Positions 6,416-14,371 of a stretch of 57,935 nucleotides of DNA are shown here, one piece after another. Location: positions 1-57,935 of IMG/VR virus record IMGVR_UViG_3300025872_000064; one strand, written 5' to 3'. Positions within the stretch are counted from its first letter, which is position 1. Each line of letters begins with the position of its first letter. The position numbers were made by a program, and so were the translations under genes. Below the pieces are notes generated by a model. The model made no database searches. It had not been told where the DNA came from and worked only from the letters and a program-made list of their open reading frames with translations. This DNA comes from a virus.

Positions 6416-7548
6416 GCAAACAACCTCTCTCGCTCGACGGACTTGGCGATCCGCTCGTGCGCTAACTTGACGTACTCTGGATTCAACTCACACCCGACTC
6501 CGCTGCGGCCGAGTTTCGCTGCAACAGCAAGCGTCGTCCCAGAGCCGGCGAATGGGTCCAGCACAAGACACGGCACTGGCCTGTGCTCTTGACACTTGCA
6601 CGACGGCTGCCACCCTTTTGTCTCGACAGAGACTCCAGCGACGTCGTTCGCGCAGTGGTTTCCAGTACCCTCTTCGCCATGTCTCTTTGTGTAGGCATTG
6701 GGGCGTGGGCGTGTCAGTTCCTTTCGCTCCGTAATCCTGCCCCACGGCGATCCGCAGTGCGGACAGCAGCCCTCCTCGCTCGTGCCGGCGAGAACGCACG
6801 GCTCGACGAGGTCAGGCGGCATGGTTGCGAAGTGCGCGCCTTTGTAGGGCTTTGTCGTCACCGTCCAGACGGATCGACGGTTGCGGGTTGCCTTTTCCGT
6901 ATATGTACGCTCTTGTCTTTGTATTTTCGTCTCGCTCCCGTCAAGAACCCTCCGAGTCGCGTAGGGGATGTTTTTTGCGTCTTTATGCTTTGCTGTCTCG
7001 CTTACAGCAACCGAGTCGTAGTAATACCGCTCGCTCTTAGTCAGCATAAAAACGTACTCATGCGCCTTCGTGCAGCGATCACGCACGCTCTCTGGCATCG
7101 GGTTTGGCTTGTGCCAGATGATGTCCTGGCGCAGCCACCACCCGTCAGACTGAAGGGCGAAGGCGACTCGCCATGGGATGCCGACAAGGTCTTTGTTTTT
7201 CAGTGACTTGCACGAAAGGCCGTTCCCTTTTGGCAGTGAGGGGCACGCGACCTCTGTTGCTGCCTGGAAGGACGTAGAACCGCCACGATTCCCGTTGTAT
7301 GCGTTGTACGAATCCCCCAGGTTTACCCAGCAAGTCCCGTCCTCGCGCAGCACACGCCGCACCTCGCGGAACACCTCCACCATGCGGGCGACGTAGGCTT
7401 CCGGTGTGGACTCCAGGCCGATCTGCCCGTCATGGCCGTAGTCACGCAAACCCCAGTATGGCGGGCTTGTTACGCAGCAGTGGACGCTGTCGTCTGCGAG
7501 CGTCCGCAACCCTTCGATGCAGTCGCCTTGAATAATCCTGTGTTCCAT
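6412..7548 (-). CDS. DNA (N4/N6) methyltransferase, beta-class
   Basis: 378 residues from ATG 7548, chosen because it overlaps the upstream stop (TGATG). The catalytic motif TSPPYWGLRDYG is at residues 27-38 and the SAM-binding DPFAGSGTT at 331-339, the beta-class order (catalytic first) found in DpnA-type and CcrM-type enzymes. A CPHCGSPWG segment followed by CKCQ in the target region suggests a small zinc knuckle. It probably protects phage DNA from host restriction; no partner nuclease is adjacent. A second, shorter methyltransferase is at 56937-57773. Confidence 0.93.
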   Translation of the reverse strand: MEHRIIQGDCIEGLRTLADDSVHCCVTSPPYWGLRDYGHDGQIGLESTPEAYVARMVEVFREVRRVLREDGTCWVNLGDSYNAYNGNRGGSTSFQAATEVACPSLPKGNGLSCKSLKNKDLVGIPWRVAFALQSDGWWLRQDIIWHKPNPMPESVRDRCTKAHEYVFMLTKSERYYYDSVAVSETAKHKDAKNIPYATRRVLDGSETKIQRQERTYTEKATRNRRSVWTVTTKPYKGAHFATMPPDLVEPCVLAGTSEEGCCPHCGSPWGRITERKELTRPRPNAYTKRHGEEGTGNHCANDVAGVSVETKGWQPSCKCQEHRPVPCLVLDPFAGSGTTLAVAAKLGRSGVGCELNPEYVKLAHERIAKSVERERLFA

Positions 7549-7784
7549 CACTCCATCGCCTCCCTGACCTTCCTCGCCACCTCGGGGCTGCGAAACCAGC
7601 CCACGCTCCACGCACACTTCCGCACATCCTCGTCGTCGCCGTGTCCAATCGCGTCCAACTTCGCCACCAGAAACATCACGTTCCGCTCGAGCCGCGCGAC
7701 TCGTTCTTTCGCTTCGTCAAGCCGCCGCCGCAGGCGGCTGTTGCCCTTGATGGCTCCGGTGAGTTCGCGGCGGTAAGTCTTCAT
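7548..7784 (-). CDS. Hypothetical coiled-coil protein (78 aa)
   Basis: 78 residues. The first half (SRLRRRLDEAKERVARLERN) is a basic helix with heptad character, followed by a short conserved-looking VRKCAWSVGWFRS segment. No family is recognised. The stop shares a base with the methyltransferase start, so the two are coupled. AAGGG upstream of ATG 7784 may be the ribosome binding site and is part of the tRNA-like sequence at 7790-7880. Confidence 0.55.
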   Translation of the reverse strand: MKTYRRELTGAIKGNSRLRRRLDEAKERVARLERNVMFLVAKLDAIGHGDDEDVRKCAWSVGWFRSPEVARKVREAME

Positions 7785-7789
7785 CGAAG

Positions 7790-7880
7790 CAGCCCTTGCG
7801 GGGGTCGAACCCGCGTCTCCAGCGCTTTCTGGCGTTTTTCCTTGTCCGGCGTGCGCACATCCGGTTCCAAACTATCGGGC
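7790..7880 (-). other. tRNA-like 3' end (T-arm and acceptor), degenerate tRNA or att-like site
   Basis: On the minus strand, GCGGG-TTCGACC-CCCGC (7798-7814) is a perfect tRNA T-arm with a consensus 7-base loop. It is followed by AAGGGCT and a G in the positions of the acceptor strand and discriminator. About 91 bases upstream, AGCCC pairs with GGGCT, then TA occupies positions 8-9. The D-arm and anticodon arm cannot be folded convincingly and only 5 acceptor pairs form, so a working tRNA is doubtful. A relic tRNA, or the tRNA-matching core of an attachment site, is possible, although the integrase lies 9 kb away. Confidence 0.3.
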
Positions 7881-8075
7881 TGAATCCTTTGCGGCCTCTG
7901 ATCGCTCCATAGCCATCGCCTGCGAAGCAAGGCGTATGGAAAGGTCGCGTATTACGTTCGCTATCCCTGCGTAGTGCTTCACCATTTCGCCGCTTCCGAA
8001 CCTAGCCAAGTAGTCGCAAAACAGAAGGGCGTCCGCAGCGCTGTCGATTGCCTTCGTCTCTTCAAACATCGTCAC
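7872..8075 (-). CDS. Hypothetical helical protein (67 aa)
   Basis: 67 residues, predicted all-helical and acidic-to-neutral (FEETKAIDSAADALLFCDYL...). No family is recognised. Its stop overlaps the edge of the tRNA-like stretch and its start overlaps the next upstream gene by four bases, which supports it as a real coupled gene. Confidence 0.55.
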   Translation of the reverse strand: MTMFEETKAIDSAADALLFCDYLARFGSGEMVKHYAGIANVIRDLSIRLASQAMAMERSEAAKDSAR

Positions 8076-8170
8076 TCCTCAAACCAAGTCGTGCAGTGCA
8101 GTAGCGAGAAATACGTCAGCACGCCGGCCGCGGCGAGAGCGCAGGAGACGTTGAGCCAGGTGTGGATCAC
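8072..8170 (-). CDS. Single-pass membrane mini-protein (32 aa)
   Basis: 32 residues from GTG 8170, chosen because GTGA overlaps the TatA stop. The body is one hydrophobic helix (LNVSCALAAAGVLTYFSLL) with a short charged tail, so it is a membrane mini-protein. Its position immediately after tatA suggests a link to the translocase or to envelope function, but this is inference. The small size makes the call uncertain; overlapping stop and start codons on both sides support it. Confidence 0.5.
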   Translation of the reverse strand: MIHTWLNVSCALAAAGVLTYFSLLHCTTWFEE

Positions 8171-8355
8171 GCCGTCACCTTCGATTCGATGTGACGCTCG
8201 ATCTCGCGGCACTCCTGCTCGACCTCCAGGAAGCCTCGCTTGAACTCGACGACGCTCTGGCCGACGCTGCGGGCCAACTTGGGCAGCCGCGAGCCGAACA
8301 GCATCACAGCGATGCAACCGATGACGACGATCTCGATCGTTCCCAGTCCGAACAT
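8167..8355 (-). CDS. tatA: TatA/TatE-family twin-arginine translocase subunit
   Basis: 62 residues. MFGLGTIEIVVIGCIAVMLF is the TatA transmembrane helix, followed by the hinge FGSRLPKLARSVGQS and an amphipathic helix, ending with a short charged tail. The FG hinge, LP and the K/R-x-x-x-S-x-G-x-S spacing match TatA/TatE. Length is typical of short TatA proteins. In bacteria TatA multimers form the pore for folded Tat substrates. Two phage proteins with twin-arginine signals are encoded nearby (4760-5188 and the adjacent 8361-8687). A holin-like membrane role is an alternative. Confidence 0.88.
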   Translation of the reverse strand: MFGLGTIEIVVIGCIAVMLFGSRLPKLARSVGQSVVEFKRGFLEVEQECREIERHIESKVTA

Positions 8356-8360
8356 GGTTC

Positions 8361-8687
8361 CTACTCCTTGGATGACACAGAACTCACCGGCGCCGACGCA
8401 GCGACGGGATAGCGGATGACATTGAGACTTAGGCCGTGAGGCAGCACGACCATAGGAATGTCGATGGAGTTTTCAGCCAAGAACTCGCGAGCGCTGTCTT
8501 GCAGTGCTTCCAGCCGATCCGGCGAAATCGGATAGTGCAGCGAGAACACCAGAATCGCCTTCTCCTGCGGCAGTTCCTTGACCTCCGCAGTGGCCGCCTC
8601 GGCGTCAACGCCGCCTTCAGGCGACACCGATGCGGCGATGCCGACGGTGCCTGCTGAGAGCCACTGGATGAGTTCCCTGCGGTTCAT
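8361..8687 (-). CDS. Exported protein with twin-arginine-like signal
   Basis: 108 residues. MNRRELIQWLSAGTVGIAAS is a twin-arginine-type signal (RRELI) followed by a moderately hydrophobic stretch and an acidic linker. The mature part has one compact region around SPDRLEALQDSAREFLAENS with no recognised domain. It lies immediately upstream of tatA in the same operon, and its start overlaps the csrA stop by four bases. It is a plausible substrate of the phage TatA. Confidence 0.65.
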   Translation of the reverse strand: MNRRELIQWLSAGTVGIAASVSPEGGVDAEAATAEVKELPQEKAILVFSLHYPISPDRLEALQDSAREFLAENSIDIPMVVLPHGLSLNVIRYPVAASAPVSSVSSKE

Positions 8688-8854
8688 CGCTTCGCCGCCT
8701 CCGAGAGCGCCTGCAACTCCGACCGCACGATCTTCGTCGTGTCCGGTGCCTTGATCGCCAGACGCACCTGGCCGTCGGCGACTCGCGTGACCATGACCTC
8801 GATGTCAGGCCCGATCTGAACCTTCTCGCCTTTGCGGCGCGTGATGACGAGCAT
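8684..8854 (-). CDS. csrA: CsrA/RsmA RNA-binding regulator
   Basis: 56 residues from ATG 8854; GGAG lies 9 bases upstream. MLVITRRKGEKVQIG, then IEVMVTRVADGQVRLAIKAP are the beta strands of CsrA. The RNA-binding L4-x-R residues of strand 1 and the VRLAI strand are present. CsrA dimers bind GGA in hairpin loops over ribosome binding sites and repress or stabilise mRNAs. Normal length is about 60 residues, so it is complete. Transcription probably starts from the element at 8872-8893. Targets could be host or phage; hairpin-embedded AGGAG sites occur before two phage structural-region genes. Confidence 0.93.
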   Translation of the reverse strand: MLVITRRKGEKVQIGPDIEVMVTRVADGQVRLAIKAPDTTKIVRSELQALSEAAKR

Positions 8855-8871
8855 GAGAAACGGCTCCTTCC

Positions 8872-8893
8872 GTTGTCGTGGTGAGTAGCCTAC
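8872..8893 (-). promoter_or_regulatory. Promoter-like element before csrA
   Basis: Minus strand: GTAGGCTAC, 7 bases, GACAAC, in the same geometry as other copies of the box. An alternative reading is TTGCCA, 17 bases, TAGGCT with the box as the -10. It lies about 20 bases upstream of the csrA start codon. Confidence 0.5.
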
Positions 8894-9369
8894 AGACCGC
8901 CAGACCGCTTGGCAAGCCAAGTTTTCACCGCCTCGCGAACGGCAGGGCGTGGGTGGCTTTCGGCTGCCCAGGACAGGTAGTCGGCGCCACGCGGCGTGGC
9001 GGCGGCCTCGTCGAGCGTCTGGCCGGCGTATCGGCCGTCGCGGAACCGGAATGCGTCAGGCGCCGGCTCCTGGATGACGCCGGCTATTGCCTTCGCCTCC
9101 TGCTTCGTCCCGCAGAAACAGCACTCCAGGAGCCACTGGCCGCGATCCTCGTCGAGGATGTCATGGCACTCGGCTACGCAGGCATCGTCGGCACAGACGT
9201 AGGCGTGGTCGATGCGGCCGAGGGGGCGAAGTTCCTTTATAGATTGCGACACATCGAAAGCCGGGACGAACTCGTTTTGACCTCCCCTACTAGCGTCGCG
9301 CTTGCGCGCACGCCGGGGCTGCCTCTTCTGATCCTCCGGCGGCAGCGATGTCTCGAATAGTAGGCTCAT
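8890..9369 (-). CDS. Protein with zinc-binding centre and DUF3820-like C-terminus
   Basis: 159 residues. The middle region has several Cys (CADDACVAECHD... ECCFCGTK) that could bind zinc. The C-terminal FRDGRYAGQTLDEAAAT...GADYLSWAAE matches the small domain seen in DUF3820 and fused to PolC-type exonucleases (pattern FGKYKGKxLxEVP..YLxWL). Its function is unsettled, but it often travels with DNA-repair genes. The start overlaps the helicase stop by four bases, so a DNA-metabolism role is plausible. Confidence 0.6.
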   Translation of the reverse strand: MSLLFETSLPPEDQKRQPRRARKRDASRGGQNEFVPAFDVSQSIKELRPLGRIDHAYVCADDACVAECHDILDEDRGQWLLECCFCGTKQEAKAIAGVIQEPAPDAFRFRDGRYAGQTLDEAAATPRGADYLSWAAESHPRPAVREAVKTWLAKRSGGL

Positions 9370-11006
9370 AGGGGCAACTCCATTGCGTTGGGTTCATCGG
9401 ACTCACAGACGATCAGCCGCTCCTTGGCGCGGGTCACGCCGACGTATTCGATGCGGCACTCCTCGTCGAACGTGGCGGGGTCCAGTTGCCGCTCCTTCTC
9501 GACGCGGGTCGCCGTCTCCGTCGCCAGGACGACGTCCTGGGCCTCCATTCCCTTGGCCCCGTGGATCGTGGACAGCCGCACGTTCGGCGTCGTCGCCACG
9601 CCGGGGCCGTGCTTCTTCGCGGCGTGATACCACTTCGCGCCGCCGTCCAGGAGGTCGGCCCACTTCCCATCGGCAACGTGCTGCGCCAGCAGAGGCGTGC
9701 AGCCCCCAACGGTGACAAGCTCGTCTGCCCCCATGTAGTCCACATGATCCTTGAACCGTCCGTCCCGCCACGCCTTCTTCGCCCCGTGGAGGAGGAACTG
9801 GTCGCCCATCGACCGGGCCGGCGTCAGTTCGATGGCAGTCTGCCACTCGTCGTGGCCGATGCCCTTGCCGTGTTGTAGTTTCCAGTAGGCATTGAACGCG
9901 GTCAATGCCTTCGTATCGTCGCTTTTGGTGATCCTGGCGTGCGGAATCTTCCTGGCTGTGAGGATGTCCTCGAACTTCGCCAGCGAGAAATTGCACCGTG
10001 CCAGCACCAGGGTCGTCCGCGAACCGTCGACCTGGGCGAGGGCGTGCTCAATCGACGGCTCGCGGATCACGCACCCGTCATGCGAGGCCGGAGCGATCCC
10101 GCGGTCGAAGTATCCCGTCCGCATCCGCTTCAGGCACCGCTCGCCCAGTTCCATCACCGCCCGCGGGCAGCGGTAGGACTGCGGCATCGTCCGCTCCTTG
10201 TCGACTTCCCAAGATAGGAAGTTTCGGTAATCTGCACCGCCAAAGCCAAAGACCGACTGGAATGGGTCTGCGGCGAGGAACACCCACTTCACATCCGGCC
10301 CAGAAGCGAGCCGCCGGCAGACCATGTCGACCAACTTCGACGAGTCTTGGGCCTCGTCGAATATCCATGCCTTCACGCCGACGGGCTGGATGCCGTTCGG
10401 CTCGACGGACTCCGGCCCGTCGATGGTGAACCGAACGCCCGAGAACATCGCCAGCGTGTCGACGTAGTCGACGCGGCCGTCGATCTTCTTGGCGTCCTCG
10501 TATGCCTTAACCCAGAACTTCACCGTCTCGAGCGACGGGACGTCCAGACCAGCCACCGAACGCCTGGCGTGAACGTCGGCCAGCGGCTCGACGCGGTTGC
10601 GGGAGACGTCCCAGAGCGACAGGGAAATCGCCGCCTCGTCGTCGCCGACGACCGAGGTGAACCCGCTGTCGTCGACCTTCTTCCACTCCACCCGCACCCG
10701 GAGGCGGTCGGCGATCCACTTCGTGGACTCGTTGTCGGCCTTAAGGAGGTCGCCGTTCTTGATCTCCAGTTGCCGGTAGCACGTTGAATGCACCGTCCTG
10801 AACCACCCATGCTTCTCCAGGACGCTGGGGTGGCAGTCGAACCGCTCCGACGCCCTGGACACCATCTCGGCCCTGGCGGCCTTGGTGAACGACGCAAAGC
10901 CGATCTGCGACGGCTCGCCGATCCGCTCCACGACGTCGCCCATGATCTTGAGCAACTCCGTCGTTTTCCCCGTCCCAGCCCCACCGACAAGCCTCGCTGA
11001 TTGCAT
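9366..11006 (-). CDS. UvrD/Rep-like superfamily 1 DNA helicase
   Basis: 546 residues. Walker A is GGAGTGKT at residues 8-15, with ASFTKAARAEM as motif Ia and WIFDEAQDSS as the DEAQ Walker B. FLAADPFQSVFGF is motif III, TIHGAKGMEAQDVVL is motif V and YVGVTRAKERL is motif VI, so it is a full SF1A helicase. The start is close to the P-loop with AAGGAGG upstream, as in compact phage versions. It unwinds DNA in replication or recombination. It follows the primase-polymerase gene after a 79-base gap in which I see nothing. Confidence 0.93.
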   Translation of the reverse strand: MQSARLVGGAGTGKTTELLKIMGDVVERIGEPSQIGFASFTKAARAEMVSRASERFDCHPSVLEKHGWFRTVHSTCYRQLEIKNGDLLKADNESTKWIADRLRVRVEWKKVDDSGFTSVVGDDEAAISLSLWDVSRNRVEPLADVHARRSVAGLDVPSLETVKFWVKAYEDAKKIDGRVDYVDTLAMFSGVRFTIDGPESVEPNGIQPVGVKAWIFDEAQDSSKLVDMVCRRLASGPDVKWVFLAADPFQSVFGFGGADYRNFLSWEVDKERTMPQSYRCPRAVMELGERCLKRMRTGYFDRGIAPASHDGCVIREPSIEHALAQVDGSRTTLVLARCNFSLAKFEDILTARKIPHARITKSDDTKALTAFNAYWKLQHGKGIGHDEWQTAIELTPARSMGDQFLLHGAKKAWRDGRFKDHVDYMGADELVTVGGCTPLLAQHVADGKWADLLDGGAKWYHAAKKHGPGVATTPNVRLSTIHGAKGMEAQDVVLATETATRVEKERQLDPATFDEECRIEYVGVTRAKERLIVCESDEPNAMELPL

Positions 11007-11085
11007 GGCCCGTTTTCCTCCTTGTTTGGTTTTTTGTGGGCCGGTTTCCGGTCCACCGTAAGTCCTTTATTTCCAGGCACTTTCG

Positions 11086-12834
11086 TCACGTTGGACCGCA
11101 AACCAGCGTTCCCGCGCTCGTCACTGGGTTTTGATTTTCAATTTCCCCCCTATCTATAAGGCCACTTTGCGGGACACCGCCTTCAGGATGGGCAATGTTT
11201 TCAAGATGGGTAATGTGCTTCTGCGTCCACACGACGTACCGGCGCCTCACGCCGGTCGCGGTTCGGTGCCGGTCGATTCTGAACTCCGGCTCGCCGGAGG
11301 CAGCCAGGATGCGTCGCTTGAGGGCGATGCACTCCCCCTCGGCCAGACGCACCTTCCGGTTCTTCTGAATGTCCTCCCAGACACGATTCCATGAGAAGTA
11401 GAGCAGTGGCTCCCCCTCGGCTGAATTGACCCAGGAGGGCCGTCCAGAGGGGTGTGGCGCGGTGCCGTCCGCGTCGGCCTCCGGCCGTACGGCTGCCGAC
11501 AGTCCGTCGAGCAGCCAGCCGGCGACGACGGCGAACCGCTGCTGTTCCGCCGGAGGCCACTCCTCTGTCTTCTCGTCCATGAGTTTGACCTTCAGGCCGC
11601 GGACCCGCGTCCACGCCTTCTCGCCCTCCTTCTTGAAGGAGAAGCCGTTCCAAATCTTGGCCCACTCCTTCGGGTTCGGGTCGGTGACGTCGATCGTCCC
11701 AGTGGCCTCAAGAATCTTGCGGGCCACCGAGATCGGGCTGCTCCAGTCGGCGCTCGAGAGCGAGACATGGACATGGTCGGCCCTCCCGTCGCTGTTGGCG
11801 ACGACCGGAACGTGCAATTTGAACTCCTTGGGGTCGGAATGCACGACCGTCAACTTCCACATTCCAGGGAACCACTCGCCGCCGCGGAACTCGAGGCCGC
11901 TGGCCGCGTGGACGTTCCTGGCCTTCGCCTCCTCGACCTTCTTGTCTGCGTCCTGGTCTGTGCTCGCGATCTTCGTCGCCCCGGCCGCGCGGGCCTTCAT
12001 GCCCCACCGCAACTGGCTCATCCAGATTTGCCGCAGTTCCGGCTCTTCTAGCTCTGGACTGCATTGGGTCTTGTTGAGCGACCGCATAACCATCAGGACG
12101 TTCTGCTGCTCCGCAGGGTCGTGCGGATCGCGCATTCGCATGACTTCAGATGAAATCCACGCCACCATCGAGTCGTGACGCTCGCCCTTCCCCACAACAC
12201 GCTCGAAGAGCGTGTTCTTCGTGATCACGCCTTCTCCAGAAGTCTCGCCAGCGCACGCCGAAATCACGGCCAGCACGAGCGCCTCTGGTAGACGCGCTGG
12301 CTCGATTTCGTCCGGTGATCGCCCCGCATCCCACTTGTAGACGTTCCCGGTGTGGTGGCGGCTGGGGGGGATGATCGACTGCGCCTGCTTTCCGCCGCCG
12401 CCGAATCGAACCTCTAGGCCACCAATCTTCTTGACGCCGCGTGGAATGGAGATCAACCGCTCGTCCATGAGCCAGAGGCGGTGGCCGCCGCGGTTCGACG
12501 AGTAGCCAATTGTGCGGGCGTTGATGATCCCGAACTTCTTCGCCGTCTCGAGCGACTTCTCGTCGTCCCATTCGGTGTCGACCAGGCCGCTGGCAGTGCC
12601 GAGCGGCAGTCCGATGTTCCACCGCTCGCCACCCTCGAACCACGAGGCGATCGTGTCCTCGTCCTTCGTGGCGTGCGGAAGCCAGTCGTTTTCTACAGGG
12701 TGCTTCCCAGGAGTCGCGCATGAGAATCCGAGGCGGCACATGCAGGCACCGTCCTCTCGCATTCCATAGTTCCGCACCAGCGGCCAGCCGAACTCTGCGG
12801 CGTAGTGAGCCGCCGCCTTAAATATGTCTGTCAT
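11086..12834 (-). CDS. Primase-polymerase (bifunctional DNA primase/polymerase N-terminal domain)
   Basis: 582 residues from ATG 12834, supported by GGAGG and an ATGA overlap with the upstream stop. The N-terminal 250 residues have prim-pol features: HYAAEFGWPLVRNYG, CATPGKHP, the acidic SGLVDTEWDDE in the catalytic metal-site position, and SSNRGGHRLWLMDE with SIIPPSRHHTG. The remaining 300 residues are probably a helical primase extension and a DNA-binding tail, without a recognisable P-loop. No separate replicative polymerase is encoded in the window, so host polymerase would do bulk synthesis after priming. Confidence 0.85.
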   Translation of the reverse strand: MTDIFKAAAHYAAEFGWPLVRNYGMREDGACMCRLGFSCATPGKHPVENDWLPHATKDEDTIASWFEGGERWNIGLPLGTASGLVDTEWDDEKSLETAKKFGIINARTIGYSSNRGGHRLWLMDERLISIPRGVKKIGGLEVRFGGGGKQAQSIIPPSRHHTGNVYKWDAGRSPDEIEPARLPEALVLAVISACAGETSGEGVITKNTLFERVVGKGERHDSMVAWISSEVMRMRDPHDPAEQQNVLMVMRSLNKTQCSPELEEPELRQIWMSQLRWGMKARAAGATKIASTDQDADKKVEEAKARNVHAASGLEFRGGEWFPGMWKLTVVHSDPKEFKLHVPVVANSDGRADHVHVSLSSADWSSPISVARKILEATGTIDVTDPNPKEWAKIWNGFSFKKEGEKAWTRVRGLKVKLMDEKTEEWPPAEQQRFAVVAGWLLDGLSAAVRPEADADGTAPHPSGRPSWVNSAEGEPLLYFSWNRVWEDIQKNRKVRLAEGECIALKRRILAASGEPEFRIDRHRTATGVRRRYVVWTQKHITHLENIAHPEGGVPQSGLIDRGEIENQNPVTSAGTLVCGPT

Positions 12835-13346
12835 GTGCTCCTCCTTGGCAACCACTGAACAATGTTTCCTGCTTCGTTCCACAACTCTGCGGAGACGGAA
12901 TGCTGATACGGGCCGGAGTTGCCGTCGCCTGGCACAAAGAATCTCAAGTCATAGTCGCCACCTCCGTCGCCGTGACAGATACAAAACCTCGCGACGTCTG
13001 GAGTAAGGCCGAATCTCCCGCCGGCATCTACGTCTATGGATGACTCATTGCCAAAGTCATCGAAGACACACCCCCACGAAACCCTTGACACAAAATGACC
13101 CCTGAACTCCTCGTCGTCCGAGTAAGGCTTCACCTCGACGTAAAGGTCATGAAATCCACCGCACTCCGAGTGGTGGCATGGAAACTTCAAGTAGAAGTCA
13201 GGCGTCCACCCATCTAGGTCTATTGGCTCGTACCTCCACTCCCATCCGAGAAGGTCGAAGAATGCCGCCCAGCGTGCCTCGAGACGCGAGCGAAACATGA
13301 CGCCGCCGTACTTGGTCTGGTGCGCCTTGATGGTGTATTTCTTCAC
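12831..13346 (-). CDS. PD-(D/E)XK endonuclease-like protein
   Basis: 171 residues. FRSRLEARWAAFFDLLGWEWRYEP, then WTPDFYL and YVEVKPY supply the E, the PD and the ExK of a PD-(D/E)XK nuclease, in the layout of small phage resolvase- or Vsr-like enzymes. The C-terminal half carries CxCxGDGGGDYDLRFF, unrecognised. It probably cleaves branched or unmatched DNA. It overlaps the primase-polymerase gene by four bases. Confidence 0.75.
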   Translation of the reverse strand: MKKYTIKAHQTKYGGVMFRSRLEARWAAFFDLLGWEWRYEPIDLDGWTPDFYLKFPCHHSECGGFHDLYVEVKPYSDDEEFRGHFVSRVSWGCVFDDFGNESSIDVDAGGRFGLTPDVARFCICHGDGGGDYDLRFFVPGDGNSGPYQHSVSAELWNEAGNIVQWLPRRST

Positions 13347-13374
13347 GGCAAGACTTTTTGTTGGTGTAAGAAAT

Positions 13375-13411
13375 CCCCTCCCGGCCCCGCAGTCGCAGGG
13401 GCCGGGAGGGG
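13375..13411 (-). terminator. Strong GC hairpin, probable terminator
   Basis: A perfect 14-base-pair stem, CCCCTCCCGGCCCC (13375-13388) with GGGGCCGGGAGGGG (13398-13411), and a 9-base loop. On the minus strand it is followed by ATTTCTT, a weak U tract. It would end transcripts coming from the 13556-14335 gene before the nuclease and primase-polymerase genes. The rest of the 13347-13555 gap shows nothing else clear. Confidence 0.7.
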
Positions 13412-13555
13412 CGAAGTCGTCCGCTGCCGTGGCGGGAAAGGGAAAAACGCCAGAGGGTCAGTCAGACTTCCTGCCGTTACTAGGCCACAAGCAGGCTGGG
13501 CCTGCCGGTCCACGGTGATGAGTCGTGGTTTGGGCCTCCGGCCAGGCCGCCGTGA

Positions 13556-14335
13556 TCACTCCTCGTCGTGGTCGCCGCCGGCTTCCACAACCGCGCCGGC
13601 CGGGGGAGCGGAGAACATCCGCTTGAGCGGCTCGACGTAGATGCGTCGCGCCACCTCGCCCTGCTCCTCGCTGACGAGGCCGACGACGCGAGGGACGATG
13701 ACGCTGTACGGCTGGCCGCCGCTGCTCTTCGCCTTCTCGAGCTTCAGCCCGATCACGCACTCGTAGTGGAACGATGGCAGACGCTTCAGAAACGGCAGGA
13801 GGCCACGCAGGCTCCCTGGCCCGACCGTCACCAGGATCGGCCAGACGTCGCCCTCGCGGAGGATAGCGATGATCCGGCTCTCCTTGCACCTCTTCCCGGC
13901 ACCGCCACGGGCCGAGCCGTAGCCGAACTCGGGCGAGTTCGCGAGCGCCGTCCAGTCATAGCGACGGTCGCCGATCCGAAACTTCTCGAGCACCTTCGGG
14001 TCGATGTTGCTCCCCAGGTCGTCCGACACGCGGTAGCCGACGAGGAGATCGTTCGTCACGATCACCGGCCGCTGATCCGTCGGGTCGTCCTGGGGCCAGA
14101 GCACACCGCGCTTGGCGATGCCGACGCACAGGCCGACGAGTTCGTCGAACGACTCGTCGTTCCCGTTCACCGGCACCGTCCACTTCGTGCCACCGCCCGC
14201 CGGGGTCTTCACCCTGACGAGGTCTTGCTCGTTCATCGGCTCGCCATCGAGGTTCGCCTCGATGATCCGCATCTGCCGACTGTCAGCCCGCAGGGCTGGA
14301 TAGTCGATCGTCTTCGTCGAAATCGCAGTCGTCAT
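13556..14335 (-). CDS. Conserved phage protein of replication module, unknown function
   Basis: 259 residues with an acidic tail (AGGDHDEE), reminiscent of single-strand-binding or annealing proteins, although no such fold is recognised. Central features are PAGGGTKWTVPVNG, a beta-rich region and CVIGLKLEKAKSSGGQPYSVI. It lies among replication genes, with an isolated terminator after it, which suggests abundant expression. A single-stranded-DNA-binding role is only a guess from size, tail and context. Confidence 0.6.
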   Translation of the reverse strand: MTTAISTKTIDYPALRADSRQMRIIEANLDGEPMNEQDLVRVKTPAGGGTKWTVPVNGNDESFDELVGLCVGIAKRGVLWPQDDPTDQRPVIVTNDLLVGYRVSDDLGSNIDPKVLEKFRIGDRRYDWTALANSPEFGYGSARGGAGKRCKESRIIAILREGDVWPILVTVGPGSLRGLLPFLKRLPSFHYECVIGLKLEKAKSSGGQPYSVIVPRVVGLVSEEQGEVARRIYVEPLKRMFSAPPAGAVVEAGGDHDEE

Positions 14336-14371
14336 GCTTTTCTCCTTGCATGAACCAATCGAACCAGAGCG

